64,000 nt of DNA from DAITAZ01 sp036824045 (GCA_036824045.1 DAITAZ010000001.1:143774-207773); one strand, 5' to 3'; shown: positions 22,582 to 31,710, counted from the first letter of the stretch. A program made the numbers and translations. Notes: generated from the letters alone by a model not told the origin.

Positions 22582-22615
22582 CCCCCGCCCACCTCGGGAG
22601 AGTGTGCGGGGGTTT
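22582..22615 (+). terminator. Terminator of mscL
   Basis: CCCCCGC...CAC paired with GTG.GCGGGGG around a nine-base loop, followed by TTT; it begins nine bases after the mscL stop. Confidence 0.75.
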
Positions 22616-22733
22616 CCGGCCCGCAATCAATCCAAGGGAATCCACTTTCGGCAAGAAGCCTTCATTAGGCTTTCACAGACCGTCTACGTGCGGGCGTCGT
22701 TCGCCGCGCCGGCGCCCCCCTTCCAGCCTGTGG

Positions 22734-23462
22734 TCACTCCGTAGGCGAAACCGCATCCCCAAGTTCCACGGGCGCAACCTCCATCCGCTCAAGGCGGTAA
22801 CCATAGTTATAGGTGGATGTCAGTCGAAAACCGTTTTCAGGCCGAAGGGCCAATTTGTTCCGTACGCGGCTGATGTGGGTATCCACGGTGCGGGTCGCCA
22901 CGTTCGCGGTGCGCCCCCACACAACTTCAAGTAGATGGCCTCGGGAAAACAGTCGACCGATATTGCGGAAGAAGAAGACAGCCAGGTCGAACTCCTTCTC
23001 CGTCAGCTCGACTTCCTGGCCGTTCATGCAGGCTTGCCGGCGAGCCAGGTCCATCTGATAGGGCGGCACTTCCAGCAATTGTTGCTCGGCGACCCGCTGC
23101 CCCGCCCGGCGCAATACGGCCTCGATCCGGGAGAGTAATTCTTTCTGCCGGATGGGTTTGACAATGAAATCATCCGCCCCCGCACTCAGGGCCTCCACCA
23201 CATCGTCTTCCGCTTCACGGCTGGTGACGAAAATGACGGGCGTGACTTCCCGCCGCTGTTGCCGCAACCACGCCAACACGTCGAGACCGGACATATCTGG
23301 CAAGCCCCAGTCGATCAGGAACAGGTCCGCACTTTCTCGAGAGGCGAAGCGCATCAACTCCCGCCCCGTCCCGAACGCATAGACCTCATGACCGTTCAGC
23401 CGCAACCACTCGGCAACAGCTTCAGCTTGCGCCACATCATCTTCCAACAATGCGATTCGCAC
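22734..23462 (-). CDS. OmpR/PhoB-type response regulator
   Basis: 242 residues from a GTG at 23462 (VRIALLEDD). The receiver domain has the acidic pair EDD, the phospho-acceptor Asp in LFLIDWGLPDMSG and the conserved Lys in IVKPIRQ. The DNA-binding winged helix (about residues 140-235) carries TEKEFDLAVFFF, RTVDTHISRVRNKL and the wing NYGYRLE. It is the obvious partner of the CHASE2 kinase, from which it is separated by mscL and the LysM-FecR gene. A 10-bp-period direct repeat lies 120-140 bases upstream and could be its own binding site. Confidence 0.92.
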   Translation of the reverse strand: MRIALLEDDVAQAEAVAEWLRLNGHEVYAFGTGRELMRFASRESADLFLIDWGLPDMSGLDVLAWLRQQRREVTPVIFVTSREAEDDVVEALSAGADDFIVKPIRQKELLSRIEAVLRRAGQRVAEQQLLEVPPYQMDLARRQACMNGQEVELTEKEFDLAVFFFRNIGRLFSRGHLLEVVWGRTANVATRTVDTHISRVRNKLALRPENGFRLTSTYNYGYRLERMEVAPVELGDAVSPTE

Positions 23463-23831
23463 AATTGACTCTCGTTTCCCAATATTCGCCCGCGGGGAAA
23501 TCCCCTTGTTTTGTCGGATTCTATCCCCGAAAGCCGGAGTTCCCTCCCCAATAGCGTTCCAGAAACAGGATTTTATGGACAAACCAGTGTGAAACAGTGT
23601 GACAACGAGGGGTTGTTCCGATTCTCAAGCACCAAATCAGCGTAGCACCCCCACTAGATTCGATAAGAATCGTGCAAGTGGGAAGCCACTTCACACCCGA
23701 CAGCACGAACGCTGCTGCAGCCAAACGACGCCTAGAGCACTCGGAACAAAAAAGACAAGAGCAATGCCAGCCATGCCGACAGCACGGGAAAGCACTTGCG
23801 CAGGGAAAGGTAAGAGAGAAATAAACCGGGA
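23463..23831. other. Intergenic region upstream of the response regulator
   Basis: Contains the candidate regulator-binding direct repeat at 23585-23602. Otherwise I see no gene: short open stretches on both strands lack start signals and family features. Confidence 0.4.
23585..23602 (-). promoter_or_regulatory. Direct repeat, candidate OmpR-family binding site
   Basis: CAGTGTGA occurs twice with exactly 10-bp periodicity (23585-23592 and 23595-23602; TCACACTG on the minus strand). OmpR/PhoB-type dimers bind head-to-tail repeats with about 10-11 bp spacing. It lies upstream of the response regulator gene, which suggests autoregulation. Confidence 0.4.
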
Positions 23832-23907
23832 TGGCGCGCTTGGCAGGAGTCGAACCTGCGACCCTTGGCTTCGGAGGCCAATACTCTATCCACTGAGCTA
23901 CAAGCGC
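23832..23907 (-). tRNA. tRNA-Arg (anticodon CCG)
   Basis: 76 bases read on the minus strand. Acceptor stem GCGCTTG/CAAGCGC, D-arm GCTCAGTGGATAGAG, anticodon stem TTGGC/GCCAA around the loop CTCCGAA (anticodon CCG), T-arm with GGTTCGACTCC. Discriminator G and an encoded CCA end (23834-23832). Confidence 0.96.
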
Positions 23908-23976
23908 GAGGGGCGCAAGAATAGCGTGTTTCTGGGCTGACGTCTATGGGCGCTTATCGCCAGCGGGGCGAAACGC

Positions 23977-23982
23977 TATAAT
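23977..23982 (+). promoter_or_regulatory. -10 element upstream of the cytochrome c5 gene
   Basis: Perfect TATAAT 55 bases upstream of the ATG at 24037; the -35 region is poor (TTATCG-like). The tRNA-Arg gene is divergent to it. Confidence 0.5.
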
Positions 23983-24036
23983 CCTTTGTTGATTATCGCG
24001 TTCAAGAATTTTCACGATCTCAGGGAGTTCAGACCC

Positions 24037-24531
24037 ATGTCCAACCACAACGAGGAATCCTCGCTGATTCAGACCCCGCAGCATCTTGCCGTCGCGATTG
24101 CGCTGGGTTTCTTGATCCCCATCGGGGTCGCACTAGCTGTTTCTCAACTGGTGACTTCCGGCAAGAAGCCAGTCACCACAGAATCTGCTGAACAGGCTTC
24201 GACCCTGATTCTGCCTGTAGCCAAGGTTGAACTGGCTGCCGGCGCGGGAGCGAGCAGTGGTCCGAAGTCGGGTGAAGAAGTTTTCAAGGCAGCTTGCGCT
24301 GCCTGCCACGACACAGGCGCCGCAGGCGCGCCCAAGGTCGGCGATGCTGGCGCGTGGGGCCCGCGTTTGGGTAAAGGGCTGGATGGTCTGCTCAAGGTTG
24401 CCATCGCAGGCAAAGGCGCCATGCCGGCCAAAGGCGGGAACCCCTCCCTTTCCGACCTGGAGCTCGCTCGAGCCATCGTGCTCATGGCCAACAAGTCCGG
24501 CGGCAACTTGAAGGAACCTGCCGCGAAGTAA
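24037..24531 (+). CDS. Membrane-anchored cytochrome c5 family protein
   Basis: 164 residues. An N-terminal membrane helix (LAVAIALGFLIPIGVALAVS, about 17-36) anchors it facing the periplasm. A linker leads to one c-type haem domain with CAACH (87-91) and a distal Met ligand in GKGAMPAKGG (about 130). It transfers electrons in the respiratory chain. The ATG at 24037 was chosen because the protein then begins MSNHNEESS, as is usual for this family. A bidirectional hairpin terminator follows before the convergent rep gene. Confidence 0.92.
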   Translation: MSNHNEESSLIQTPQHLAVAIALGFLIPIGVALAVSQLVTSGKKPVTTESAEQASTLILPVAKVELAAGAGASSGPKSGEEVFKAACAACHDTGAAGAPKVGDAGAWGPRLGKGLDGLLKVAIAGKGAMPAKGGNPSLSDLELARAIVLMANKSGGNLKEPAAK

Positions 24532-24568
24532 GCCCATGTGATGAGCCAGGTGCGGGGCCCCGGCTCGC

Positions 24569-24601
24569 AAGAAATGGCTGCCTGAGGGTAGCCATTTCTT
24601 T
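24569..24601. terminator. Bidirectional terminator between cytochrome c5 and rep
   Basis: AAGAAATGGCT (24569-24579) pairs with AGCCATTTCTTT (24590-24601). The stem ends in A- and T-rich arms, so it can serve both converging genes. Confidence 0.85.
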
Positions 24602-24611
24602 GTCCAAACGG

Positions 24612-26606
24612 TCAAGCCTTCCCGGCCAAGCGTTGCTTCATCTGCTCCAGCATCGCGCGCCGGGCCGCCTTGTCTTCAGCAGTTGGCGTCTCCCCAGCTT
24701 TCGACGGGCGTCTTACCCCATCACTGCCCAACTCGTCGATGAACCGACTTGGCTCGCACCCCTTGAGCTCCCGCCCCGACTTGCGCCGCTCGCAATAAGA
24801 AATGTGGAGGCTGCGCTGGGCGCGCGTCACCCCCACGTACATCAACCGCCGTTCCTCCTCGATCTTGGCCGGCTCCGTGGACTCGCGGTGGGGCAGGATG
24901 CCTTCCTCCACGCCCACCAGGAACACGTGCCCAAACTCCAACCCCTTGGCCGCATGCAGGGTCGCCAGTTGCACCACGTCCTGCGCCTCTTTGTCCTTCT
25001 CCAGCATCGAGATCAGGGCGATCGTCTGGGTCAGTTCCAGTAGCGTCTTGCCCTCCTCATCGCCCTTGCGACACAACCAGTCGGTGAAGTCCTTGACGTT
25101 GGCCCATTTTGACTCCGCCTCCCGAGCGTCAAGGGTTTCGAACAGGAAAGACTCATAGCCGATGGCGCGCAGCAAGTCTTCCAGCACCTGGCGGGCAGGC
25201 TCCCGTGGCGCCCTGAAGCTCATCCGGTTGATGAAATTGCCGAACTCATGCAGCACATCCAGCGCCCGGTTGTTGAGATGGTGGCCGGCCCCCGATTCAA
25301 ACATGGCAGCGAAAAGGCTGACATGCCGTTGCCCGGCGTAGCGGCCGAGCCCCTCCAGCGTCTGCGCCCCCACCCCGCGCCGGGGTGTGGTGATCGCACG
25401 GATGAAGGCAGGATCGTCGTCCTGATTGGCGATCAGCCGGAGGTACGCAATGATGTCTTTGATCTCGGCCCGCTCAAAGAAGGACTGCCCGCCCGAGATC
25501 GCGTAAGGCACCTTGTTATTGCGCAACTGTTGCTCGAACGCCCGCGCCTGATGGTTGCCCCGGTAGAGGATGGCGTAATCGGAAAAGCGCGTCCGGTATT
25601 CAAACTTGTGGGCGAGCAACTTCATCACCACCAACTCCGCCTCGTGCTCGGCATCGCGGGCAACCGAGACCTGAATTGGATCGCCATGACCCAGCTCGGA
25701 CCACAGGGATTTCTCGAAGAGCTTGGGGTTGTTGGCGATCAGTGTGTTGGCCGCCTTCAGGATGCGGCTGGTGGAACGATAATTCTGCTCCAGCTTGATC
25801 ACCCGCAAGCGGGGAAAGTCCCGCTGCAGCATGCGCAGGTTTTCCACGTCGGCACCCCGCCAGGCGTAGATCGCCTGATCATCGTCCCCCACTGCGGTGA
25901 ACGCGCCACGCGGACCAGCGAGCAGCTTCAAAAGCAGGTACTGGCAGCGGTTGGTATCCTGGTATTCATCCACCAGCAGGTAGCGCAACCGGTTCTGCCA
26001 GCGTTCCAGCACCTCCGGTTTTTCCGCGAACATGACCGCCGGGAGCCGGATCAGATCGTCAAAATCCGTTGCCTGATAGGCCCGCAAAGTCCGCTCGTAA
26101 TCCCCATAAGCCCGCGCCGCCGCCACCTGCAAGTCATCTTCGGCCGTCGCGAGCGCCTGTTCGGGAGACAGCATCGCGTTCTTCCAGCCCGAGATCTGCC
26201 ACTGCAGCGCCCGCAGACGTGCCTTGTCAGCATCCTTGACCAAATCTGAAAGAATCTGCGCCGTGTCGCTGGCGTCCAGAATCGAGAACCCGGGCTTCAG
26301 ACCGATACTGCGAGCTTCCTCCCGCAGGATGCGCACTCCGAGCGCATGGAATGTGGACACCGTCAATGCTTGCAGCGAGCGATCAGGCATCAGCTCAGCC
26401 ACCCGTTCCTGCATCTCCTTGGCCGCCTTGTTGGTAAAGGTGATGGCCGCAATGTTTGCGGGGGCAATGCCACACATCTCGATGAGATAGGCGATCTTGC
26501 GCGTGATGACGCGGGTCTTGCCGCTGCCGGCGCCTGCCAGCACCAGCAAGGGGCCATCGAGATACTGCACTGCTTCCCGCTGGGGCGGATTGAGCTTGGA
26601 GAACAT
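24612..26606 (-). CDS. rep: ATP-dependent DNA helicase Rep
   Basis: 664 residues, standard for Rep. Walker A LAGAGSGKT (23-31), motif Ia ITFTNKAAKEM, Walker B region LLVDEYQDTN, motif III GDDDQAIYAWRGA, motif IV QNYRSTSRIL and motif V LATLHAAKGLEF are all visible. It is a superfamily 1A 3'-5' helicase that helps replication forks pass bound proteins. The start MFSKLNPPQREAV is typical. It is divergent from the two BPSS1780-like membrane genes. Confidence 0.96.
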   Translation of the reverse strand: MFSKLNPPQREAVQYLDGPLLVLAGAGSGKTRVITRKIAYLIEMCGIAPANIAAITFTNKAAKEMQERVAELMPDRSLQALTVSTFHALGVRILREEARSIGLKPGFSILDASDTAQILSDLVKDADKARLRALQWQISGWKNAMLSPEQALATAEDDLQVAAARAYGDYERTLRAYQATDFDDLIRLPAVMFAEKPEVLERWQNRLRYLLVDEYQDTNRCQYLLLKLLAGPRGAFTAVGDDDQAIYAWRGADVENLRMLQRDFPRLRVIKLEQNYRSTSRILKAANTLIANNPKLFEKSLWSELGHGDPIQVSVARDAEHEAELVVMKLLAHKFEYRTRFSDYAILYRGNHQARAFEQQLRNNKVPYAISGGQSFFERAEIKDIIAYLRLIANQDDDPAFIRAITTPRRGVGAQTLEGLGRYAGQRHVSLFAAMFESGAGHHLNNRALDVLHEFGNFINRMSFRAPREPARQVLEDLLRAIGYESFLFETLDAREAESKWANVKDFTDWLCRKGDEEGKTLLELTQTIALISMLEKDKEAQDVVQLATLHAAKGLEFGHVFLVGVEEGILPHRESTEPAKIEEERRLMYVGVTRAQRSLHISYCERRKSGRELKGCEPSRFIDELGSDGVRRPSKAGETPTAEDKAARRAMLEQMKQRLAGKA

Positions 26607-26766
26607 GGAAACGCTGATACCGGTTGAATGATTGTCCGCCCACCAATCGACGGGTCGGCATTGTAAGTCAGGGTAGAGGCGGGCGAGAGAGCACCCCCTT
26701 CCCCGGGGTGATTCTCAATTGAATTGCGCCACACCTTCCGCTAGCATTGATTCCAAACCGCCAAAT

Positions 26767-27576
26767 ATGAAATTTTGTCTCGCGACCATGACGCTACCGG
26801 CGCCCCTGCCTGCCAAGCTGGCCCCTTCCGGAGCAGTACCGGAGGGAACGCATGTGCCGGCGGATCGCAGCATCCAGTGGATCCAGGCGGGCTGGCAGAT
26901 CTTCATGAGCAACCCCGGCATGTGGGTCTTGGTGGCGTTGCTGCTCACCCTGCTGCTGGCGATATTGCCCCTGCTGCTGCCGGGGATCGGGAGCCTGGTG
27001 GTGCTGATGCTGTGCCCGGCCTTTCTGGCCGGTCTGGTGCTGGGTTGCGACGCGCTCAAACAACGCCAGGAACTCCCGCTGGACTGCCTGTTTGCCGGCT
27101 TGAGGGGGCACGCGGGCGCCCTGCTCCAGCTCGGCATGTTCTATCTGGTCGCCGCTGCCGCGGTGGTGTTCGTCGGGCTCATGCTTGCGTTGCTGCCTGG
27201 CGTAGCCGGTTTCAACGCACTGAATGATCAGAACTGGTTCGGATTTGGCAGCGGATTGTTTGGCAGCTTCCTGATCGGCGGCATGGCGCTCTACGTTCCT
27301 TGGGTGCTGCTGATGATGGCGCTTTGGTTTGCACCGGCGCTGGTCGTGTTCCGCGACCAAACGCCACTGAACGCCATGCGCGCGAGCGTGAAGGCCTGTG
27401 CCCACAATATTGGCGCATTTACCCTGCTCGGCCTTGCGTTGTATGTGTGCACGTGGCTCGCGCTCCTTCCCACCTTGGGACTCGGCTTCCTCGTGCTGGT
27501 TCCGGTCGTTGCAGGTACCATGTACGCCTCGTTCTTGGACGTTTTTGGTTCGGCGCCGAACACCCCTCTGCGCTGA
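26767..27576 (+). CDS. BPSS1780-like multi-pass membrane protein
   Basis: 269 residues with about six hydrophobic segments, e.g. WVLVALLLTLLLAILPLLLP and LGMFYLVAAAAVVFVGLML. The N-terminal motif VPADRSIQWIQAGWQIF resembles the BPSS1780 family of uncharacterised proteobacterial membrane proteins. The ATG at 26767 or another at 26788 could be the start; neither has a strong ribosome binding site. The next gene, ten bases downstream, encodes a second protein of the same type, so they probably arose by duplication. No function is known. Confidence 0.75.
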   Translation: MKFCLATMTLPAPLPAKLAPSGAVPEGTHVPADRSIQWIQAGWQIFMSNPGMWVLVALLLTLLLAILPLLLPGIGSLVVLMLCPAFLAGLVLGCDALKQRQELPLDCLFAGLRGHAGALLQLGMFYLVAAAAVVFVGLMLALLPGVAGFNALNDQNWFGFGSGLFGSFLIGGMALYVPWVLLMMALWFAPALVVFRDQTPLNAMRASVKACAHNIGAFTLLGLALYVCTWLALLPTLGLGFLVLVPVVAGTMYASFLDVFGSAPNTPLR

Positions 27577-27586
27577 CCCCCCTGCG

Positions 27587-28369
27587 ATGCACGCCTACAC
27601 CGTTCACACCCAGCGCGGCTGGCGCTGGTTGGCCGAAGGGTTCGCCCTCTTCCGGCGCAACCCGCCCCTCATGATGTTCCTCGTCGTCGGGTACTGGATG
27701 ACCCTGGTGCTCATCAACCTGTTCCCGATCATCGGTCAGATCGCCGCCTATCTCTGCATGCCAGCCCTGACGATCAGCGTATTGAACGGCTGCCGCAGCA
27801 TCGACCGGGGAGACGGTACGGACTTCACCCTGTTGCTGTCTGGTTTCCAGGAGAATCTGCCGGCGCTGCTCAAGCTCGGCGCCTTCTATCTGTTGGCCTC
27901 CCTGTGCATTCTAGGCTTCACCGTGTGGGTGGACGGGGGTAAGTTGCTGGATCTGATGCTCAGTGGCAAGCGCCCTGACCGCAATATACTGACCGCCCCC
28001 GAACTGGCCACCGCTGCCCAGATTGCCCTGCTGCTCATGATCCCGGTCCTGATGGCAATCTGGTTCGCCCCCTTGCTCGCCGCCTGGCGGGCGGTGCCGC
28101 CGACAAAAGCCCTGTTTTTCAGTTTCGTGGCCTGCTGGCGCAACTGGAAGGCTTTCCTTGCGTACGGTCTGAACGTCGCCTTCTGGTCGGCCATCGTCCC
28201 CGGGTTCATCCTCGGACTGGCCTTGTGGATCTCGGAACCGTTTTTCCCGACGTTCTTCGCGGGCCTGTCGCTGGTGATGTTCCTGGTTTTCCTCCCGTCG
28301 CTATTTGCCAGCTTCTACATCAGCGCGGAAGACATTTTCGGCTTGGGCGACCGCGCCGCCAAATCCTGA
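27587..28369 (+). CDS. BPSS1780-like multi-pass membrane protein
   Basis: 260 residues, about six membrane segments (MMFLVVGYWMTLVLINLFPIIG and LLLMIPVLMAIWFAPLLAAW are the clearest). It begins with RGWRWLAEGFALFRRNPP, matching the W-x-x-x-G-F/W-x-x-F motif of the preceding protein and of the BPSS1780 family. It follows the preceding gene by ten bases and is almost certainly co-transcribed. Function unknown. Confidence 0.78.
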   Translation: MHAYTVHTQRGWRWLAEGFALFRRNPPLMMFLVVGYWMTLVLINLFPIIGQIAAYLCMPALTISVLNGCRSIDRGDGTDFTLLLSGFQENLPALLKLGAFYLLASLCILGFTVWVDGGKLLDLMLSGKRPDRNILTAPELATAAQIALLLMIPVLMAIWFAPLLAAWRAVPPTKALFFSFVACWRNWKAFLAYGLNVAFWSAIVPGFILGLALWISEPFFPTFFAGLSLVMFLVFLPSLFASFYISAEDIFGLGDRAAKS

Positions 28370-28527
28370 CTCTCCTGCACAGGCACTCGGATCCCCCCGA
28401 GGCAACTGCACCGCAGGCGACTGCCCCGGCACAGGACGCGTGCCTTCACCCGAGCACGCCGCAGCCCGTGCCCGGCGGATCGTCTTTTCGTTTATATTTC
28501 AGCGGACAACCCCAACACCGGACAGGC

Positions 28528-28905
28528 ATGGACATTCGTAAACTGGAAGGAATCGTCATCGAAGCGCTGGAAGACATCAAAGCGCGCAACATTGAAGTCA
28601 TCACCACCTCGGGGCAATGTGCCCTGTACGATGCAGTGGTGATCGCCACCGCCGAATCGGCGCGGCAAACCAAGGCCTTGGCACGCCACGTACAAGACGT
28701 CGTCCGGGCTGCCGGCGGAGAGGTGATCGGCGTGGAAGGCGAACAGACCGGGGACTGGGTGCTGGTGGATTTGGGCGATGTGGTGGTGCATATCATGCAG
28801 CCTGCGATCCGGGACTATTACAACCTGGAAGAACTGTGGCTCGGGGCACCCACCCGCCATGTGCCGGGTGGCGCCCGGCCACGCAACATTCCCTCAGGCG
28901 CCTGA
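28528..28905 (+). CDS. rsfS: Ribosome silencing factor RsfS
   Basis: 125 residues, single RsfS (Iojap/DUF143) domain with ALEDIKARNIEVI, DAVVIATAESARQTKALA and the terminal motif WVLVDLGDVVVHIM. It binds ribosomal protein L14 and blocks 50S-30S joining in starvation. The ATG at 28528 gives the usual family N terminus MDIRKLEG. The rsfS-rlmH order is widely conserved; nadD, often just upstream, is absent here. There are 27 bases to rlmH. Confidence 0.94.
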   Translation: MDIRKLEGIVIEALEDIKARNIEVITTSGQCALYDAVVIATAESARQTKALARHVQDVVRAAGGEVIGVEGEQTGDWVLVDLGDVVVHIMQPAIRDYYNLEELWLGAPTRHVPGGARPRNIPSGA

Positions 28906-28932
28906 CCCGGGTTCAGGAGCGTCGGCGCCGCG

Positions 28933-29403
28933 ATGAAACTGCACCTCGTTGCCGTGGGCTCCCGGATGCCAGGCTGGGTCGATGAAGGCTTTCAGGATTT
29001 CGCCCGGCGATTCCCACGTGACCTGCCTTTACTGCTAACGGAGATCCGACCGGAAGCCCGCAACCTGGGCAAGCCCGTGGAAGCAATGCTCGCGGCCGAA
29101 GAAGTGCGTATACGTGCCGCACTGCCCCATGGCTGCCGCTTGGTGATTCTCGACGAAAGAGGCCAGGACCTGGGGTCCCGGCAATTGGCGGATCGCTTGC
29201 GCCACTGGCAGAGCGACGGGCGGGATGTGGCGCTGGTCATCGGCGGACCCGATGGCCTGTCGCCGGGCCTCAAGCAACAGGCGGCCGAAGCACTCCGCCT
29301 GTCCAGCCTGACCTTGCCTCACGCGCTGGCCAGGGTCGTCCTTGCGGAAGCCTTGTACCGCGCCCATAGCCTGCTCAGCAACCACCCCTACCACCGGGAC
29401 TAG
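28933..29403 (+). CDS. rlmH: 23S rRNA pseudouridine-1915 N3-methyltransferase
   Basis: 156 residues, SPOUT-fold methyltransferase. It shows MKLHLVAVGSRMPGWVDEGF, the SAM-knot motif LVIGGPDGLS and the C-terminal YRAHSLLSNHPYHRD. It methylates pseudouridine 1915 in helix 69 of 23S rRNA. Located between rsfS and maf, a common arrangement. Confidence 0.96.
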   Translation: MKLHLVAVGSRMPGWVDEGFQDFARRFPRDLPLLLTEIRPEARNLGKPVEAMLAAEEVRIRAALPHGCRLVILDERGQDLGSRQLADRLRHWQSDGRDVALVIGGPDGLSPGLKQQAAEALRLSSLTLPHALARVVLAEALYRAHSLLSNHPYHRD

Positions 29404-29455
29404 CTCTTGCCAGCCTCGCCCTCCTCAAGAGGGTTCACCACGCGGCCTCCCCACC

Positions 29456-30070
29456 ATGCTTGCCACCCACCGCATCTACCTCGCCTCCTCCAGCCCGCGG
29501 CGCCGCGAGCTGCTCGGTCAGATCCATGTGGATTTCGAAGTGCTCGCCTTCCGGGGCGCCCCCCGGCTGGATCCGGACGTCAGCGAGGCGGTGCTGCCCG
29601 GCGAGGCAGCATTGGCTTACGCCCAGCGGGTTGCCCGAGCCAAGGCGGATGCGGGACTAAAACGCCTGGAGTGGCGGCAGCTGCCGTCCAGGCCCGTGCT
29701 GGCCGCCGACACCACTGTGGTTATCAACGGGGAGATTCTGGGCAAACCGGACAGCGCCGAGCATGCGGTGGTAATGCTTCGCGCCTTGTCCGGAACAGTG
29801 CATCAGGTCATCACGGCCGTTGCCATTGCCCTGCCCGACGCAATGCTTGAAGCCACCAGCGTCAGCGACGTGCGCTTCCGCGACCTGGATGAGGCCGAAA
29901 TCCGGCGTTATGTGGCGACACGGGAACCTCTGGACAAAGCCGGCGCCTATGGGATTCAGGGGCGTGCCGCGGCCTTCGTCGAAGAGATCCGCGGCAGCTA
30001 CAGCGGAATCGTCGGCCTGCCGTTATTTGAAACGGCTTGCCTGCTCCGCCAGGCGGGCTACCCAATCTAG
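29456..30070 (+). CDS. maf: Maf-type nucleotide pyrophosphatase
   Basis: 204 residues, Maf/Ham1-like fold. Signature SSSPRRRELL near residue 10, ADTTVV and DKAGAYGIQG in the active site. Family members hydrolyse dTTP/UTP and modified nucleotides. The ATG at 29456 places the SSSPRR motif at the expected distance from the N terminus. Lies between rlmH and rng, as in many Proteobacteria. Confidence 0.94.
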   Translation: MLATHRIYLASSSPRRRELLGQIHVDFEVLAFRGAPRLDPDVSEAVLPGEAALAYAQRVARAKADAGLKRLEWRQLPSRPVLAADTTVVINGEILGKPDSAEHAVVMLRALSGTVHQVITAVAIALPDAMLEATSVSDVRFRDLDEAEIRRYVATREPLDKAGAYGIQGRAAAFVEEIRGSYSGIVGLPLFETACLLRQAGYPI

Positions 30071-30151
30071 TTGGAAGGGGCAAGGTGCAAGCGCTGCATG
30101 CAGTGGTACCGATGAGCAGGGCTTGCGCATTTCATCTTTCCTCGGTCAATC

Positions 30152-31606
30152 ATGAGCGACGAGTTCCTCATCAATTTCACCCCGCAGGAAACGCGGGTTG
30201 CCCTGCTGCAGCAAGGTGTCGTGCAGGAGTTGCATATCGAGCGCACAACCAGCCACGGGCTGGTAGGCAACATCTACCTCGGCCGGGTAGTCAGGGTATT
30301 GCCGGGCATGCAGTCGGCTTTCGTGGACATCGGCCTGGAACGCACCGCGTTCCTCCACGTGGCCGATATCTGGGAGGGTCGCCACAACGGTGACCCCGGG
30401 CGTCCGATCGAGCGCATTCTGACCGAGGGCCAGAACCTGACTGTTCAGGTACTCAAGGATCCCATCGGCACCAAGGGCGCACGCCTGTCTACACAGATCA
30501 GCATCGCGGGTCGCCTGCTGGTGTACCTGCCCCAGGAGCGGCATATCGGCGTTTCCCAGCGCATCGAGAAGGAATCCGACCGGGAAGCCCTGCGCCTGCG
30601 GCTACAGGCACTGGTGTCACCGGACGAAAAAGGGGGCTTCATCGTCCGTACCGTGGCGGAAAACGCCAGTGAAGACGAGCTCGCGCTGGATATCGACTAC
30701 CTGCGCAAAACGTGGGCCGAAATCCGCAATGCAGCCGTACAGGCGCGGCCCCCGGCGCTGCTCTATGAAGACCTCACCCTGGGGCTGCGGGTGTTGCGGG
30801 ATCTGGTCACCAAGGAAACAAGCCGGATCGTGGTGGATTCCCGTGAGAATCACACCAAGTTGTCCGCCTTCGCCCACGAATACATGCCTCAGCTCGCCCC
30901 ATTGCTGGAGCACTACACGGGGGAGCGTCCGCTGTTCGATCTGCATGGGGTGGAAGAAGAGATCCAGAAGGCGCTTGCCCGGAGGGTGGAGCTGAAGTCC
31001 GGTGGGTATCTGATCATCGATCAGACCGAGGCAATGACAACCATCGACGTCAACACAGGCGGCTTCGTGGGCGCCCGCAACTTCGACGACACGATCTTCA
31101 AGACCAACCTGGAAGCAGCACAGGCCATTGCGCGGCAACTGCGGCTGCGCAATCTGGGTGGCATCATCATCGTAGACTTCATCGACATGGAAAACGATGA
31201 GCACCGCACCGCGGTGCTCGCAGAATTCAACCGCGCACTCGCCAAGGACCATACTCGCATGACTGTGAGCGGGTTCACCGCGCTCGGCCTGGTGGAAATG
31301 ACCCGTAAGCGCACTCGCGAAAGCCTCGCCCATGTGTTGTGCGAGGCGTGTCCGGTATGCAGCGGCCGGGGAGAACTCAAGACCGCGCGCACGGTCTGCT
31401 ACGAAATTCTGCGTGAACTGCTGCGAGAAGCACGCCAGTTCAACGCCAAGGAGTTCCGCATACTCGGCGCCCCCGCAGTCATCGACCTCTTCGCCGACGA
31501 AGAAAGCCAGTCCCTCGCGATGCTCTCAGATTTCATCGGCAAACCCATATCCGTTCAGGCGGAGTCCGGCTACAGCCAGGAGCAGTACGACATCGTTCTC
31601 ATGTGA
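30152..31606 (+). CDS. rng: Ribonuclease G
   Basis: 484 residues, the length of RNase G rather than RNase E. S1 RNA-binding domain around residues 38-120, DNase I-like catalytic region with DVNTGGFVG and VDFIDM, and the zinc-link cysteines in CEACPVCSGRG (about residue 400). It processes 16S rRNA 5' ends and degrades some mRNAs. The start MSDEFLINFTPQETRVAL is typical. Eighty-one bases separate it from maf, in the same direction. Confidence 0.96.
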   Translation: MSDEFLINFTPQETRVALLQQGVVQELHIERTTSHGLVGNIYLGRVVRVLPGMQSAFVDIGLERTAFLHVADIWEGRHNGDPGRPIERILTEGQNLTVQVLKDPIGTKGARLSTQISIAGRLLVYLPQERHIGVSQRIEKESDREALRLRLQALVSPDEKGGFIVRTVAENASEDELALDIDYLRKTWAEIRNAAVQARPPALLYEDLTLGLRVLRDLVTKETSRIVVDSRENHTKLSAFAHEYMPQLAPLLEHYTGERPLFDLHGVEEEIQKALARRVELKSGGYLIIDQTEAMTTIDVNTGGFVGARNFDDTIFKTNLEAAQAIARQLRLRNLGGIIIVDFIDMENDEHRTAVLAEFNRALAKDHTRMTVSGFTALGLVEMTRKRTRESLAHVLCEACPVCSGRGELKTARTVCYEILRELLREARQFNAKEFRILGAPAVIDLFADEESQSLAMLSDFIGKPISVQAESGYSQEQYDIVLM

Positions 31607-31705
31607 GCACCCGGCAACGGCGCCATTCACCCGCACGGCATTGCATCTTGCCCTGGCGCCAGCATGAAAAATTCACTGTGGTAAGCGCTGACCGATTGCT
31701 AGAAT
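31607..31705 (+). promoter_or_regulatory. Promoter region of the structured leader upstream of lgt
   Basis: The plausible -10 is TAGAAT at 31700-31705, part of an extended TTGCTAGAAT element. The -35 is poor. Transcription would begin near 31712. Confidence 0.4.
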
Positions 31706-31710
31706 GCGCT

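Noticed and set aside
23521..23724. 67-codon minus-strand frame upstream of the response regulator
   Set aside because: No start signal; it overlaps the candidate binding repeat.
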